From positions 62,001 to 126,000 of the forward strand of contig JADPRS010000002.1 in NCBI GenBank assembly GCA_015686845.1: a stretch of 64,000 nt of DNA, given 5' to 3'. Made by a program: the position numbers and the translations under genes. Below, piece after piece: positions 63,729 to 64,000 of this stretch. The stretch comes from Lutibacter sp. B2. GTDB lineage: Bacteria; Bacillota; Clostridia; Peptostreptococcales; Thermotaleaceae. Under the pieces are notes generated by a model. That model saw nothing but the letters and a program-made list of their open reading frames with translations. It had not been told where the DNA came from and did not search any database. Every line of letters starts with the position of its first letter. Within the stretch, counting starts at the first letter, position 1.

Positions 63729-64000
63729 TCAACTCCTATCTAAATTCGAATACCTAGAAATATTTAATAATATTCCGATTGCAGCCATGAATATTGACAG
63801 AGAAGTTCCTCCCCAGCTAATAAAAGGAAGTGCTATTCCTGTAACTGGCATTGATGATGTAGCTACTGCAATATTAATAATAACTTGAACTGCAACCATT
63901 GCAGTAATCCCTGTAGCAAGCAAGCATCCAAATAAATCTGGCGCATTAATTGCAATTCTAATACCTCTCCAAATCAACAAAACAAATAATATAATAATAG
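63729..64000 (-). CDS. FtsW/SpoVE/RodA-type lipid II polymerase, C-terminal part
   Basis: The last 90 or so residues of a SEDS glycosyltransferase, open to the window edge. Hydrophobic helices and the conserved PVTGIALPFISWGGTSLSIFMAA C-terminal block are visible, followed by a basic tail (ISRYSNLDRS). The position just upstream of murG supports FtsW or SpoVE; the N-terminal part is outside, so the two cannot be separated. Confidence 0.92.
   Translation of the reverse strand, partial: IIILFVLLIWRGIRIAINAPDLFGCLLATGITAMVAVQVIINIAVATSSMPVTGIALPFISWGGTSLSIFMAAIGILLNISRYSNLDRS

Overview
The window is about 64 kb of AT-rich chromosome from an anaerobic-type, endospore-forming Firmicute, most likely class Clostridia. 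The evidence is the gene content and order: sporulation genes spoIIGA, sigE, sigG, spoIVA, ylbJ, ylmC/ymxH, a yteA-type gene and an alpha/beta-type SASP are woven into clostridial housekeeping clusters (fapR-plsX-fab-rnc-smc, gmk-rpoZ-priA-def-fmt-rsmB-stp-prkC-rsgA-rpe-thiN, ylmE-sepF-yggT-ylmH-divIVA, ftsQ-ftsZ-spoIIGA-sigE-sigG). There is no phage, insertion sequence, CRISPR array or obvious accessory island. Nearly all genes are on the minus strand; the plus strand carries only tmcAL, ylbJ, rpmB and rqcH.

Layout, left to right (transcription mostly right to left). 1-8.8 kb: smc 5' end, radical SAM gene, rnc, the fatty acid/phospholipid genes fabF, fabG, fabD, fabH, plsX and their repressor fapR, then rpmF and yceD. 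8.9-13 kb: ackA divergent from tmcAL and ylbJ. 13-19.2 kb: coaD, rsmD, SASP, recG, fakA/yloV, asp23-like. 19.3-28.5 kb: rpmB, two tiny membrane-protein ORFs, then thiN-rpe-rsgA-prkC-stp, rsmB, DUF116, fmt, def. 28.5-33.1 kb: priA, rpoZ, gmk, remA, yicC. 33.4-38.2 kb: rqcH facing pyrR-rluD-lspA, yteA, DUF5665. 38.3-43 kb: mtnN and the division cluster divIVA-ylmH-yggT-sepF-ylmE with a HlyD-like adaptor. 43-49 kb: a tRNA-like gene, spoIVA, gpsA, der and DUF512. 49-54.4 kb: YIEGIA pair, PhoR/PhoP-like two-component system, pgeF, nrdR, ylmC. 54.5-64 kb: sigG, sigE, spoIIGA, ftsZ, sbp, two DUF881 genes, ftsQ, murA, murG and the 3' end of ftsW/spoVE.

The main functional threads are membrane lipid synthesis (fab/plsX under FapR; gpsA probably also under FapR through a second operator at 48764-48780), envelope growth and division (murA, murG, ftsW, ftsQ, ftsZ, sepF, divIVA, prkC/stp), translation and ribosome quality control (rqcH, rsgA, def, fmt, rsmB, tmcAL) and sporulation control (a SpoIIG-like promoter with a Spo0A-type box and a long spacer, and a sigma-F-type promoter in front of sigG).

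Points most worth following up: a near-perfect FapR operator in front of DUF512-der-gpsA; a degenerate tRNA-Pro-like gene with a GUU anticodon but an intact promoter and terminator; a HlyD-like gene whose membrane anchor is only reached from a non-AUG (probably AUU) start; nested inverted repeats between fabF and rnc; and the absence of acpP from the fab operon. I saw no clearly novel multi-gene defence or biosynthetic system; the window is predominantly conserved core genome.
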